A model generated the notes under the pieces. That model searched no databases. It was not told the origin of the DNA and saw only the letters and a program-made list of their open reading frames with translations. Shown piece after piece: positions 50,997-63,875 of a DNA stretch of 64,000 bases. This DNA is from Selaginella tamariscina (Eukaryota; Streptophyta; Lycopodiopsida; Selaginellales; Selaginellaceae). Made by a program: the position numbers and the translations under genes. The first letter of the stretch is position 1, and each line of letters begins with the position of its first letter. Location: the NCBI GenBank assembly GCA_003024785.1, contig PUQB01000032.1:310001-374000 (forward strand), read 5' to 3'.

Positions 50997-51253
50997 CGCT
51001 TCTTCTTATTGGAGTGGAAATACAGAATCCTGCGAAGAACACTCTTCGCAGGATGCCGAGGCTTGCACAGCCTCGGCTCTACCTTTGTGGAACCAATTTT
51101 CGGTAGGGGATTAAGGGGAATCACCAAACCCTTAACTCTATATGGAATAGAATAGAAACAACAATTTACCTCTTGTATAGCACAGCAGCACCCAAGAACA
51201 AGAAAAAGCTCGATACCCCCGATGCGTGATATGCGTGCACCGTTATATAGCAC
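50984..51253 (-). other. AUG-less open frame across the ADC leader
   Basis: An 89-codon frame beginning at a GTG stays open through both hairpins, ends KKKRCGP and overlaps the ADC start in another frame. Non-AUG upstream frames are known in polyamine-pathway genes, but nothing here proves translation. Confidence 0.3.
51027..51077 (-). promoter_or_regulatory. Two abutting perfect hairpins in the ADC leader
   Basis: 51027-51054 is a 12-bp perfect stem with a 4-base loop (ATCCTGCGAAGA / TCTTCGCAGGAT). Directly abutting, 51055-51077 is a 9-bp GC-rich stem with a 5-base loop (GCCGAGGCT / AGCCTCGGC). They end 30 bases before the ADC start codon. Such stems should hinder ribosome scanning, which suggests translational control of a polyamine gene. 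Confidence 0.7.
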
Positions 51254-51274
51254 CTAAACAGGCCGTGGAACACG

Positions 51275-51284
51275 TTTTTATATA
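51275..51284 (-). promoter_or_regulatory. Probable TATA box of ADC
   Basis: The minus strand reads TATATAAAAA, about 280 bases before the start codon. Transcription would then begin near 51245 and give a leader of about 250 bases that includes the hairpins. A second weaker TATATAA lies near 51243-51249. Confidence 0.4.
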
Positions 51285-51877
51285 CCAAACCACAAGCTTC
51301 ATCCGACGGCTCCAATCCTGCCACTGCAAAAGTGTACTAGGAACGGTCGTATGAAGTCTCACAGAAACTCTCTTGTCGGTAGTGTGTGTACGAGGGTGTG
51401 TATCTCCATGTGCCGTCATGTGTTTCGGGCAGGCGTGCTCTGCGCATAATTTGATTCGAACTTTTGACCTTCTTAACAGAATATTCGACTTTAATAATTT
51501 CAGAAACTACCTTAAAGTTTACATACAGTTGCTTGTCTTTATTTGCAACTACAATTAACCGAAAAAAGCAACGATAAATCAACAAAAAAGCAGAGTAACC
51601 ACGCGTACAATGAAATGCAGTCCACAGAGCACGGCCAAACATCATCCATACAAATCTCTCTCTCTCACACACACACACACGCACACATACACACATATAT
51701 ACACACAATACAAATCCTTGCATATAAAAGAACCACGTCAGCGAAAGTCATGTAGAAGTTTCGTGAGCAATTATATGTATCACAATATAAGCAATTATTT
51801 CTTTTTGCGAATCATGGTTGTAAAATATAAAATAAGACGCTAGTTCAAGATTAACACGATTCCATCAAAGCCATGTG

Positions 51878-51882
<5 letters not shown>

Positions 51883-51936
<54 letters not shown>
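51883..51936. repeat. (GT)n(GA)n microsatellite
   Basis: 14 GT units followed directly by 13 GA units, between ADC and the last exon of the augmin gene. A similar compound repeat is at 52785-52830 in an intron. Confidence 0.95.
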
Positions 51937-51941
<5 letters not shown>

Positions 51942-51970
51942 ATGTTACCTCAGTGGAAAAGGAAGATCAG

Positions 51971-53269
51971 TTAAAAATCTTCGGTAAAGAGCAAATCGTC
52001 ATCGTCAAAGCTGGACAGCTCTACAAGCAACGGTGGCGAGAAAGTCCTTCCTTGCGCCTCCTCTTCCTTTTTTGTTTTTACTGCATGAAACAAAGAAATT
52101 AACGCATGCACACACATACCAAAGGTATGTTATATAAAACAAGTAAATATTAATAGTTACGCATAGTTATACATATATAGGTACAGTTTGTAGAATATAA
52201 ACGTATTTCCTGATGCATAATCTATACATATGTAGATACGTGGATTCCAAAAATATTATCCATAGTTCATTATATATGGCGTGAGAATTTTATGTGTACG
52301 AGTGCACTTAATGGCTATAGTGTATACGTGTGTGTGTGCCCGTCGTACATTTATACACATTACGCACACCCATGTACGGACAGTTTGTAAATATATACAT
52401 CTGCCAGTGTTGTGTGTGTGCATGAGCGGGTGTTTGTGTGTGTAAACATATACTTGATAAGACAAACTTACCGTTCGTAGTCAAAGGAGTAAAATAATGC
52501 TCAACCTCAGATGTATTAATATGATTCTCAGGTGCAGCTTCCGCAGGCTTCGAAAGTGCTGCTTCATGAACTGCTTGCCGCAAAGAAGAGAAGTCCTTAA
52601 ACGATTCTACGTACAAATCATGAAGGCAGTATTAAAGACTGTTCCGATTTTAGTAGACATAATAAAAACATGAATAGTACCAAAATAATATACATATGCA
52701 ACAATAACGTTCATAAAATAATCGTATATAATATATACTATTTACTATCATTGCTCTTACATACGTTAAATGCTATATATATGTGTGTGTGTGTGTGTGT
52801 AAGAGAGGAGAGAGAGAGAGAGAGAAGAGAGAATTTCATTATAAAGTTCAAGAAATTATATTTGCCGTTTCCTAGTGCTAATAAACTGTACTAATGCACA
52901 CGAGTACAAGTAGACAAGAAAATGTTAGAATACCATTATTTGTTTAATGAAATACGTTCAAATGTACCTCTTTTCCTCTGTCTCTATACGCACGCAACCA
53001 TGTTTCATATAATAATATTGAAAGATGATGAAGATAATAAAGCTATCATCATAAGTATACACACACACATGTATAATACCTTGGAGCTCCTTGTGACCAG
53101 AGAAAACGCTCAGTTCCAGATCCTCATCATTAACAAAAGAGAATAGAGAGACTTGATGAGGCAGTTTCACATTAGGGCTTGGAGGAGCCAATTCCAACTG
53201 TCCAGGACTAGTTCTATCCTCCGTTCTACAATCCGGAGTAGCGTCCTGCATGTAAGCTTCTTAGCGCGC

Positions 53270-53300
<31 letters not shown>

Positions 53301-56300
53301 ATCAGAATATACATATATAGACATGCGTAGACACGCACGCACGCATTCATAAACCTGTGAAACAACGTCATGAAAACGAAGAGAAGGAGCCTCCGAGACA
53401 GAAGCATAAGCAGGATGGCTAACTTGCTGTCTAAGTGTGGCAATGCTTGCTTCCATACTGGGAACAGACTCCTTAAGTTGTGCAATAAGAGCCTGAGAAT
53501 ATAGACACACAAATTATCTATAACGATGATAAGACATGCATGTATGTGTGAATATTTGAATTTGACGGCTTATACCAGACGTCCTGTAAAGATACACACC
53601 AATGTATAAAAATAATGTGTTTGTGCTTAGCCTTTACCTGCATGTTAGAGAGATGCTGTTTCTGTTCTGCTAACGTTGCTCGTAATGCCTGTGTGTGTCC
53701 ATCACATATATCGATGGAATTTATAAGATCCGGACCGGTTCCTTGGTTTTGTCTGACCTGCAATATACGTGCTCATACATAAGCTGCAAAATACGTTCAT
53801 CACGATATTAAATTATTTCTAATATACGTCTTATAATACATACAATCATATAAAATGCACATGATTCATATGTCATTTAAGATGAAAAGCTAAACATCGA
53901 TATATACATAAGAAAATTCTGAAGGAGTCATAAAAGTATTGCTATGTTCCATCTCACGATATGCACATGGACTCTTACACACACAAACACGCTTACCAAC
54001 TTCAGAGCTTGTTTATGGATACGTTGCAAGGCATGCGTCCATCGTCTGACGACTTCAGCGACGTCCAAAGGAGTCGATCCTTTAATCGTCCTATCTGTTC
54101 TGATCTCATCTCCAATTTCCTACAGATCATGACGTTGAGCAATAGTTCAAATATAAACTATAATGGTATATATGGAAATGATATTCAAAGTTATAGGCAT
54201 ATGATTTTCATATTCTTTTAACCTTTAACACATCGGTCTGCTCATCACTTGAAGTTGGTATAGCATTCAGTCCCCGGTCAATTGCCATTCTCAAAGTAGC
54301 TCCATCTATGCGATACCTGTACGTAAAGGAAAGTAAAGTCATCTTCTTGCATCTCTCTCGCTCTCTCACGCACGCACAAGTCCACACACTTACTGTGTGT
54401 ATGCGTGTACATATATCTCACTTATGTAATATAACACTCACCTATGTTCACGATGTGCAATCAAGTCCTCTATAGGTCCGCTCGCCAGTTTGTCATGTCT
54501 CTCTGGCGAAAGAAGAACACGCAAATTATATATGATCATAAACAGTTCTTAGAAAGCGATTGTATAGTAACATATAGTTAGTACAGGCTATTTAATACAA
54601 GAATTCCCTTCTGTTAGATATACCAGTATGCTTGAGCAGAGATTCCCAAAGTGCGGTGGCACGGGAAACTGAAGTTGTAGCTCTTTGGCTTCCAGGTTGC
54701 AGATGACCTTTCGCATTTTGCAGCTCCTGGAATTTCTCCAATTCTTGATGTAGGTAAGCCTTCAGAAAAGAAAAAACAATAATATGCACGCGCGAGCGAG
54801 CGAGCGAGAGAGACCTCTTCAGCACAGAGAGCTCGATATTCAGCAGTCATGTCATGCGCAAGACTCGACCACTGTGCCTGCTTTTGTACGGCTGCAGCTG
54901 CGCCTTGCAGAAACCGTCTTCTCTCTAAAGCAATACGTGCCTAGAGCAGATAAATAAAACTATTAATCCTTCGTATATATGCGTCCGTATGTATGGATGC
55001 TAGCTCTACGAGAAATGATGTACAGAATGAGTTCATAAGTAAGGTATTGAGACGGAAAGAGTATTATAATATACCGTTATAAAACATACATCTAACCCGC
55101 TGTTAAAACATCAAGGGCTGCAGTTAATTGTAGCTCAATCACTACATCTAGGCACTAAAATATATCCTTATAGGACTATGGGAAAATACACATAGACACA
55201 GGCATACGAAATGCAATTTACGTATGTGTGTTTGAGTGTTTGAATATATTACACCTTTGTAACAGCAAGTAGTGCAGATGCGTGTGAATTTTGAGTGATG
55301 ACTTCCGTGAGGGATGACGGCAATGGGTTTGCAGCAACGTCGGCAGCAAAGTTCCTCCTGTGTACTTCACGCAAGGCATGAGCAGAGAGCTGCCATAATA
55401 GCTCTACAAACCTTTCAAAGCAGAAAAGAACATGTATTAAATTCTATATCATGCACCTATGTAGCACACTGCTACATATGTGTGTTAGCAATGAAACTTT
55501 CGTGAATACAAAACAGAGGAAAATAAGATCATATAACTTGCATACGAGAACAGTATATACCTCTGCCCGCAGCATGTAGCCAAAGAAGAAACACGAGAAC
55601 TACTCCGCGGTAGAGCTCCTTGTGCTTCCAGTTCATTGATCAGGCTCTGAACAATCTGCACAAAACAGTATTGTAACAATTATTTTAGTGCTCGAAAAAC
55701 TAGAAGCTCTTAAAGGATAGGGAAGACATTTTACTATACTTTCCGGAAGTCTCTAGACTGTGCAGCGTCAAAAATCGGCCAGACACCAGCGAAGTCCTGA
55801 AAAAAGCATTTTGAAAAGTACTCTCTCATCTCTCTCTCTCTCTCTCTCGTATATGAATATACTGGAATTAAGTTCGGCTTATTCAGCTTATTGCTTATGC
55901 ATATATTAGATTAGAGTAGACAAATCGCAGTTTTGAAATGAGAAATACATACATTACACTACTATGGAAAGAATACTTTGCACAGATCATGACATCGGTC
56001 GTTGAGAGTGATATGTACATTGTGTAATGTACAATGGCTATCGAAGCGCATGAAACGCTTGAAATTATGTACTATGCGTAGAATACATTTTAGAGTGATT
56101 TAGGCACGACCGGCTTACCTTGGCAGCGAGAGAAGGGCCGCGGAGGGCAGAGAGGAGGAAATGTAAAAGCGCTTCACCAACACGAGGATTGGAATGGCGG
56201 AAGAGACCCGCGCGGGATCCTGGCGGCCCTAGGACGGACGAATCGAGGCCGAGAAGCAAGCAGTTTGCATACAGCGCGGCTTCCATTTCGCTCTCCTTGT

Positions 56301-56355
56301 CACGGATTACCTCTTTGGATGCCGCCATAGGCGGCGCCACACCCCCATTCTCCAT
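51971..56355 (-). CDS. AUG6: HAUS augmin-like complex subunit 6
   Basis: Augmin recruits gamma-tubulin to existing microtubules, so new ones branch off in spindle and phragmoplast. The N-terminal exon (56355-56120) encodes [17 protein letters not shown] and [20 protein letters not shown], the diagnostic HAUS6 start. Following exons encode [19 protein letters not shown] (about 55740-55797), [19 protein letters not shown] (55565-55656), [19 protein letters not shown] (55254-55412), then helical segments at about 54814-54942, 54625-54755, 54443-54504, 54227-54320, 53996-54119, 53638-53758, 53354-53493, 53081-53247 and 52471-52607. The last exon (about 51971-52085) ends FSPPLL..LLFTEDF. Checked N-terminal splice sites are GT-AG and join in frame; introns are short and rich in CA/TA. 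About 590 residues result, shorter than I recall for Arabidopsis AUG6, so an exon may be missed. Confidence 0.9.
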
Positions 56356-57265
56356 AGCCGGCTCCAGCTGACGAAAAAAATGCGGGGTTTTTAGAAAACC
56401 CTAGTTTTAAGATCTTAAACTTGGAATATGCCAGGTTTAATTAAAATTCAGATTCTTAGATTTAGTGCACCCAGTGGTCATACGTCAGTTCTATACTAAG
56501 TAGGTGAGATCCAATATTGGCCGTTGATGTTTTAAATTATGAATTAAGTGTAAAATATTGAAATAATACATTCAATTAAATCTCTTATCACTTTAGACAA
56601 TTTTATATTCTAGCATATGCCAAAAATATTGTATTCAAATTTTAATTGATCCATATCAATAAAAAAATTAGTAATTTATAAAATTTATACCCTAAGAATT
56701 TAAATTAGATTTTGATGGAAACCCACAATAAGATATATGAGAAAAATATATTTCAATTAAAAAGTTTTAGATTTAAGCTTTATTTAAAAATTATAATTAT
56801 AAGGAATTATAATATATTGATAATCACATATGCATGTATTTAAACTATATGTTAAGGTTGTCATTAGTCTAAATTCTTAATGTAAATTCTATATCATATA
56901 ATATTATATACCCTTAAACTTCAATGTAAATATTTATACAACTCAATAAAAGATATTGTAATTGACAGTATTTAACTCCCATATATTATAGTTATTTATA
57001 AATTATAAACATTTTCTTATTTATTTTTTTCATTTCAATTTATTATAAGTTAAATGTATATGTTTAAATTTTATTCTCAATCACATGTTTACTTATCACC
57101 AATTTAATAAGTAAAAACACTCACAAACATACCAAGTGATCAAGCAAAATTATTGTTAATTAAGTAAAGTACAAAGTAATATATTAAGTTTTCTAAAGAT
57201 TTTTAAAATCTTGAGAATATGAAACTGTATATTTTTAAACATGTGTATCACTATTAAAGTCATAC
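56356..57265. other. AT-rich intergenic region
   Basis: About 900 bases: the AUG6 promoter side and downstream sequence of the NTPase gene. No open frame or repeat of note. TTAAAACCCTAG-like and AAACCCTA motifs occur near 56390-56410, common near plant housekeeping promoters. Confidence 0.6.
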
Positions 57266-58498
57266 TTACTGGGTGATGAAGACACTGTTTAGAGAGTTGA
57301 AGATTTCCTCTGCTACATCGTCTCTGTTCTTTTGTCCAACACGAAGAGTGAAACTGTTGGCAGCTTCACAATTGTATCCACTGCAAAGCAAAGCATACAT
57401 ACATAAAAAACAGCAAGAGCACGCACGCACACACACACAAACCATATCTACTGCATGCTCATACGTACAAAGTACATTACTGTATAAGTGTATGTGTGAA
57501 TATAGAAATACCTTCTTTAAGGAGTGCTTGATAGGAACAGAAGCAAGAACGGGAGCTTTGCTATTCAACACGGCTTCCACAGCAGGGAAAAACTTGGAAC
57601 TGAAAAGCTCCATCTTCCCGACTTCGTCAATGATGAAGAGCTGAGTATCATCTCCAACCTATCCTATCATATATAAAACGTCATCTCTCTCTCTCTCTCT
57701 TTACACACGCGCACACAAGCAAGCATATATGTGCTTTCACATCATAAGCCTCAACGTTCTACGTAATTTGTGATTGCACAAACACACAAACAGAGTGTAT
57801 TTACCTGTAACTCCGGCAATGCAAGAGCTTCAAACCCAGGAACATCCACTTTATATCGCCCAACCATGGGTGCGCGCCTGCCATTCAAAACCAACCTCTT
57901 TAAACACACTCCGTACGTATATTCATATATAAATGCAAATATTTATAAGAGTAACATCATGACCGTAAGATGCTCATAATGTATACATGTAGAAACACAT
58001 ACAACATACATGTGTGTGTGACAGCGTCATATACATACCCTGGTTGATAAATGGAAGCCAACGTATCTTATTGCCATTCACAGTGATAACTTCAAACCCC
58101 ACTCTTTCCCCGTCCTTTCTCATTTCCCTACAATGAAGTACAAAGAAGTTAACAACACTCTTCAAGTCTGTTAATTCAATATTAAGTTATTTATATCAAA
58201 CTCTACTATTATATAGCATATACATAGATGTATTTCATATTATAGTACATAAAATTTTCGTCTATAAAAGGGAGAGAGTTACTTGTATAAAACCCTTGCA
58301 CTTTCAATCCCGGATGTGCGAGCTTAAGCTTTTCCAAGACCTTGATTATCAGAGTCGACTTGCCAATTCCCTGCCCATGAAATTCATAGGTTACACTCAA
58401 CGCACGCACGGAAATGCATGAAATTTATACATACGAGAATAGAAATCACTTACTGGGGGTCCAGTAACGAGCAAGTGGCGACCAGGTGCAACAGCCAT
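57266..58498 (-). CDS. NTPCR/THEP1-type nucleoside-triphosphatase
   Basis: P-loop NTPase that hydrolyses nucleoside triphosphates; the cellular role in plants is unclear. The start MAVAPGRHLLVTGPP is at 58498; splicing to the next exon yields the Walker A motif GPPGIGKST. Further exons encode LKVQGFYT-REMRKDGERVGFEVIT, APMVGRYKVDVPGFEALALPE (about 57795-57873), VGDDTQLFIIDEVGKMELF with Walker B (about 57511-57658) and the C-terminal NRDDVAEEIFNSL (57266-57381). The frame fits across Walker A; the junction between the third and fourth exons does not match in phase, so that boundary or one base is uncertain. A frame running upstream to 58595 after a good acceptor suggests a 5' leader intron. 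About 190 residues, normal for the family. Confidence 0.87.
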
Positions 58499-58695
58499 AG
58501 AAGGAAAACAAAACCCTAAACCTACATTGCTTATTTGAATAGATAAATATGTTTTATTACTGAATATATCTACAAAACTTCCGTGGCGTTTTGCCTGAAA
58601 CAAAGGAAATATCAATCAAAAACTAATTTATAGTTAAACGTTCTCTCTACTATACACACAGTAACCAATGATATGAGATTATTTACCTGGTTAAC

Positions 58696-61508
58696 TCATT
58701 GAACAGGTGTTTTCTCCGGTGGTGGTATAACTGTGTATTCTATCTTCGTCGGCTCGGACTTGGTTTCTGTCACATGTGTTACATTAGTAACGCATATACA
58801 TAAATTATTCGTATAATATGTATGCGCGTACATGTATATATTACCTGGAGTATCTGCTGGGGATTCACTTCCACGCCTAAGTGTCGCTGCAAAAATTTCA
58901 CTTCGTGCTGCTTCTGTAGAATATATAGTAGCTGCAATGCACAACATGGTAGAAATCTCACAATAAAATATCGTAGATATGCATTTCAGTGGAACATAGC
59001 TCATTTTACATGTGTACGGGGTTACTTTATGTAACGAGACAAGTTGCCGCTATATGAGATATGTGTGAGAGACAGAGAGAGGGAGGGAATGCCTACCTCG
59101 TTTCCTGCCTACAGTGATGATCTTCCTCATGTATTCACCGAACTCCTGAAGAACAAGACGTTCTTGCTCCGCAACCAGATGCATGTCGTAGTTCCCTGCA
59201 CAATACTTCCAATCTCAAAAATAATATATATATATGAACAACGTTATCAAGCTTGTGTACATAGACATTACAAGTGTAATCCGTGTGTGTGTGTGATTAC
59301 CTTCTCCACAAGGGGATGGAGGGGCAGGGAACAACGGCTCTTGTTCATCACACATGAGTGCAAGGGTTCCAGGAGACATGGGCCTTTTGGTCTCACCCTC
59401 TGATCCATCTTCCATCTTCTCCTCGGGCGATTCTCCACCACCAGACTGCTCCGTGGGCTTTTGTGACGCTGCATAGTTATATTAGTTGCGTTTACACACA
59501 CTCACACAAACAGATATATCTTTGTGTAGGTATGCACGTATGTCCACACGATTAGAAAGTCTAACATACAGCAATCCATTACTTATACCATTAAGATCTC
59601 ACTCGGATGAATGTTAATTGCCTGATATACATTGTGACAGAATTATCAACTATGTTTATGTCCTTACACACACACACACACACACACACCTCTTGTAAAA
59701 GATAAATAGCAAGCACTTACCAAGAACAGCTTTAGCAGTTTCAGCAGAGACCATAACCAGCACATTGCATAGCTCTGTGGTGATTTCTGGTTGTATTACT
59801 CCCTCCAAAAGGACCTACACGGCAGATACATCTTAGTACACATTATTTCAAGTAAGCAGATGGCTAAAGATGCGGGTATGTAGTTTTAAGGAATGCAACA
59901 ATCACGTACGATGGTATAGCCTTTGCCGAAAGTGATGGATTGGCAGGAAGCATGCTTCCTCCGAACCTCAAATTTTCCTGTCAAAGAGTTTATTAGTATC
60001 CAAGAAAAGCAGCGCACAGGCACGGACGCACGCATGCACACACGGACACACACACTACCTGGAATGCTCTATACATTGGTTGTTGCACTTTAAGGCCTTC
60101 CCCAACGAAAACGAGATCATTTGTTCTTCTCTTCTTGGTTTGCATTGGAGATGATGAGACTCTGCGTGTATAAAACATATGCAAGCTCTTAGCTATCACA
60201 TGTATGATAAATAAATACATGTGATATAATTAATACATGTATTATATAATATACAATAATAAAGTTCACATACGTTAAAGAGCCGGTTGTAGGATTTACA
60301 TATGGAGGGGGTGGAGCACTGTATGCATTATGGTTGAACTCGGGTCGATAAAGGGCCCTTCGTTCATCGCTGCTGTCATAATTCTTGCAATCTACGCACT
60401 TGCAGTTATCAGAACAGAGAATATTCGCCTGGAACAGCCAAGTCGTTAATGTCTCTCTCTTACACACGCACACACGCAAACACACGCACGCGCACACACC
60501 ACGCAGGCACGCACCTGAAAGCACTCGCAATATTTTTTGAGACACCCGGACTTTTTACAGTGGCATCCTTTATTGTGTTTTCCTACTAGCATTTCATCCT
60601 GCATGAAGACATAAAATATAAAGCTTATTATAAATATTACAGGTATATTTGCACATAGACATTACAAATACAGTTTAGTACCGTGTGTCGCGAATAGTGT
60701 TTTGAGTGTTTGCATTAATTTTAGGCCTGAAAGCGTTAGGATTTCGTTCTAGGGTAACTTCAACTGCCTCTTGTCTTACACGCTCGTTCTCACGTTGTTA
60801 CAGCAATTCGTGCAGTTGCACCCATCACAATACGTGCCTGATGCAAAACACTCACAGTACCTGCCACACATAGTCAGAGACACTCACACGCACACAAAAA
60901 CAAAAGCATGCTTATTTACATAGTCATGCATACACGGTATATGAGCCAGGGCTTACAGCTTCAAGCAACGTGAATTCTTGCAGTTGCACTGCTTGGACTT
61001 TTTTGAATTGATGTCGGGCTTCAGCTCGTAAACAGCAGCAGCAGCAGGAGGCCTTGGTAATCTAAGAATATCAGTGTCAGCATCTATAAACATACATGTA
61101 TGTTAGAGAGAGAAAGAGAGATGTACATATTTGTGAAGTTAAGCTGTCGAACAGGCTTTCGTCCAGCTTCCATCTGTTGAGTAGATGGAGGTTGCGGCGG
61201 TAACGGCTGGGACGTTCTTGCTAACCTAAACATGAACAAACAGTGAGAAATTTTCTTTTCCTGAAAAATAAGGAAACGCTTGTATAGAATTACCTCGAGT
61301 TTGAGAGTTTTGCAGGTCCTTGTGGTGAGCTTACTTTATCAGCCCCGTCTGTTTCCATTTGACCTGGAATCACAACATACATCCATCAATATATATATTC
61401 ATAGTACCAGAGGTTATCATGTATACACATTATAATGTGAATATGCATATGTATACCTGATTTGTCGTCCTTTTCAAACTGATTGGCACTTGGCTGCATG
61501 TTGGTCAT
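58696..61508 (-). CDS. TSO1/TCX-type CXC-domain DNA-binding regulator
   Basis: Plant CPP (TSO1/TCX, LIN54-like) proteins bind CHR-type TTYGAA DNA and act in DREAM-like cell-cycle complexes. Exon 1 starts [10 protein letters not shown] (61508). Exons near 60965-61080 and 60682-60859 encode the first CXC repeat ([34 protein letters not shown]) and the linker [12 protein letters not shown]. Exons 60512-60598 and about 60273-60430 encode the second ([34 protein letters not shown]). The C-terminal half has [20 protein letters not shown] (59721-59814), an acidic proline-rich exon (59301-59470) and [20 protein letters not shown] (about 59096-59195). The stop is at 58696. One base seems missing near 60797, between CCNN and the linker. 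About 14 exons; introns are CA/TA-rich. Nuclear location expected. Confidence 0.9.
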
Positions 61509-62338
61509 CTTGAGTGTGATTAAACTGCGGAAAGCTAATAATGGGTAGGTGATTTGATAAAACCCCAACAACCCCAACTCAATCCTGGGCTTAGCAAAGA
61601 AGCTAAGGGGGCGAATATGTAAAGACGATGCAATCCCGATTTTAAATAAAAAGGCGGCTAATGCTGAAAAGCCCTGTTCTAAGCCGACAGAGAAAATCTA
61701 ACTGCGGCTACAGACGCATGACCTAGGAGATTGATCGAGGGTTTTGGAGCTGCAAAACCTCCGAAAACAGGGATTTTTGGCCGAAACGTGGATTGCACAC
61801 AGAAATCAAGTTCATGGATCTAAAGCGCTACGCATCTGCCGACGTACCAAGGTATGGCGGACAGAAAGAGCTCGGAAAACGAAATTTTTGTGGGATTGCA
61901 CACAGAAATCGTACTCACCTCACGGCGCGTGCACACGGATCTCAATCGCTGCTCATCCGCCGATGTTTCAAGCTAGGGCGGCGCCATAGTTCCCCTCCCA
62001 CAATAAAAAAGGGCAATGCGTGAGAAAAGAGATTCAAATTTTCAAAAAATTTGTTCCACGGAATCCTAGCCCGCTCTTAAATTCGATTAAATGGTCGTAC
62101 GAAACGATATCAGCCGTCGATGCACATGTTCATACGGAAAGGTATATTCCTTCCCACGTACTCACCAGAATATGCTAGAATATTCTTGTTGGAGATTTTT
62201 GGTATACCTCACAGTATATTTTAATATTTTAATGTTATACTGATACAGAATCTGGGTGACGTGTAAAACATGCTGCCAGGAATTTAGGTTAAAAATCTAC
62301 ATTTTAGGGTTTTAAGAAAAGAGCGGAGGAATCCGGCT
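61509..62338. promoter_or_regulatory. Divergent promoter region of the CXC gene and the J-protein gene
   Basis: 830 bases between two start codons on opposite strands. 61785-61880 and 61893-61990 look like two degenerate direct repeats: GGATTGCACACAGAAATC begins each, and CATCTGCCGACGT / CATCCGCCGATGT ends each. The open frames on the plus strand here are not supported as genes. Confidence 0.5.
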
Positions 62339-63726
62339 ATGGTGTGGCGAGGGCGAGACTTCGATGCCGACTCAGATTCAAGCTGCCGTGATGTGAATCC
62401 CGCCAGTAGCACACGCAAGGTACTGTATTCAGCGTATGCGTGTGTGTAATTGAGGGGTTTTTGTGGTTTGCAGGACTATTACAAGATCTTAGGAGTGGAT
62501 TGCGACGCATCTGGGGACGCAATCCGTATAAACTACCTGCGTTTAGCACTGGTAAACAAATAATAACATTACTCTTGTGAGTGAGTAATTTACCTAAAAA
62601 AAACTCATTGTGATTTACATAATTTAGACGTTTGTATGTATGATGTTTCAGTATGATATTTGATAAACACCAGGCATTTTACAAAACTGTGCAACATACT
62701 ACACACACGGATACACACACACACACACACACAACATATATATATATATAGGCATATGATATAATGTATTTACTTTGTGGGTTTACATGATATATACATG
62801 ATTGGTTAAACCATCTTGAATAAATGAAGAAAAATAATGCTTCACGATGTGGAAAAGAAAGAATCTTGAGAACTGTATATACGTATATATATTATTTTTG
62901 GTGCAGAATGGCATCCCGACAAGCACCAGGGGCAGGATTCGAATGCTACCATCAAGTTTCAGGAGATAAACGAAGCATATACTGGTTAGTGAGATTCTTT
63001 ATTCCCAAAACTCTAGTTTTACTCTAGTTTTAGCATTAGCGTTAGCGTTAGCTTAGGTATGGCAGCTCACGTGGTTTATATGATGCTTGCTAGCGACCAC
63101 GTGCAGTTTTGAGTGATGCGGACAAGCGGCGGGATTATGACATGAAGGCCGAGTTCAATGTGCAGGAGTATAGTATCATAGTAAGTACCTTACTCAACTC
63201 CGTTATGTGGAGCCCTTGTAATCACGCACATGTGTGTTATACGTATATAGAATGTTGTTATTAGATAAATCAGATGTCGAGAGTGAAACGCATCAACTTA
63301 CAACATTCCTTATACAATGTCACAAAGTTTATTCATCACATTGATAACGAGTCCTCTCTCCACACACACACAAATAATTGTGTTTTAATACTACGTACAT
63401 AGTATTGTTATCCATTGCAAATGCAATGCATATGTATATTGTATCGAAGTACATATATATTATGTTTATATGATTAATGTTTTTTATTACAGGAATATCT
63501 GAATCGATTCAAGGCTCTGATTCTCACATGCAACGGATTGGGGATTGGTGATCTGTCCGAATGGTGAGTTTCAATATATAATATCTTATTGTAAGAAATA
63601 GATACACATTTTTCAAATCCACATCTAGCATACACACACATAAAAGAATCTGTGAATATCTTAATCTGTATTAATTTCTTTATATAATTAAACATAAATG
63701 TACTAATTAATATACACATACAATGG

Positions 63727-63790
<64 letters not shown>

Positions 63791-63875
63791 TGGTTAGTTA
63801 TATAACAGGATGGCGCAATTGCTGAAGCTGGGTTACGATTTGTCGGATGGAGTTGTGAATTTGTATAATGAATAG
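62339..63875 (+). CDS. Small plant J-domain (DnaJ-like) protein
   Basis: Type III-like J protein, expected to stimulate an Hsp70 ATPase. Six exons: 62339-62419, 62474-62551, 62907-62984, 63107-63180, 63493-63563 and 63809-63875, all GT-AG. The product starts MVWRGRDFDADSDSSC. Its J domain covers DYYKILGVDCDASGDAIRIN, KWHPDKHQGQDS (HPD motif), FQEINEAYTVLSDADKRRDY. A short tail EYLNRFKALILTCNGLGIGD, as in a plant-specific family, ends LYNE. No Gly/Phe or zinc-finger region. All junctions are in phase except exon 2 to exon 3, where one A seems missing before TGGCATCCC; consensus error or damage. About 140 residues. Confidence 0.9.
63729..63790. repeat. (CA)n(TA)n microsatellite in J-protein intron
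   Basis: About 22 CA units followed by about 9 TA units, ending less than 20 bases before the splice acceptor of the last exon. Confidence 0.95.

Noticed and set aside
61744-62023. Plus-strand frames of 76-81 codons between the CXC and J-protein genes
   Set aside because: They overlap the degenerate direct repeats of the divergent promoter and show no domain.
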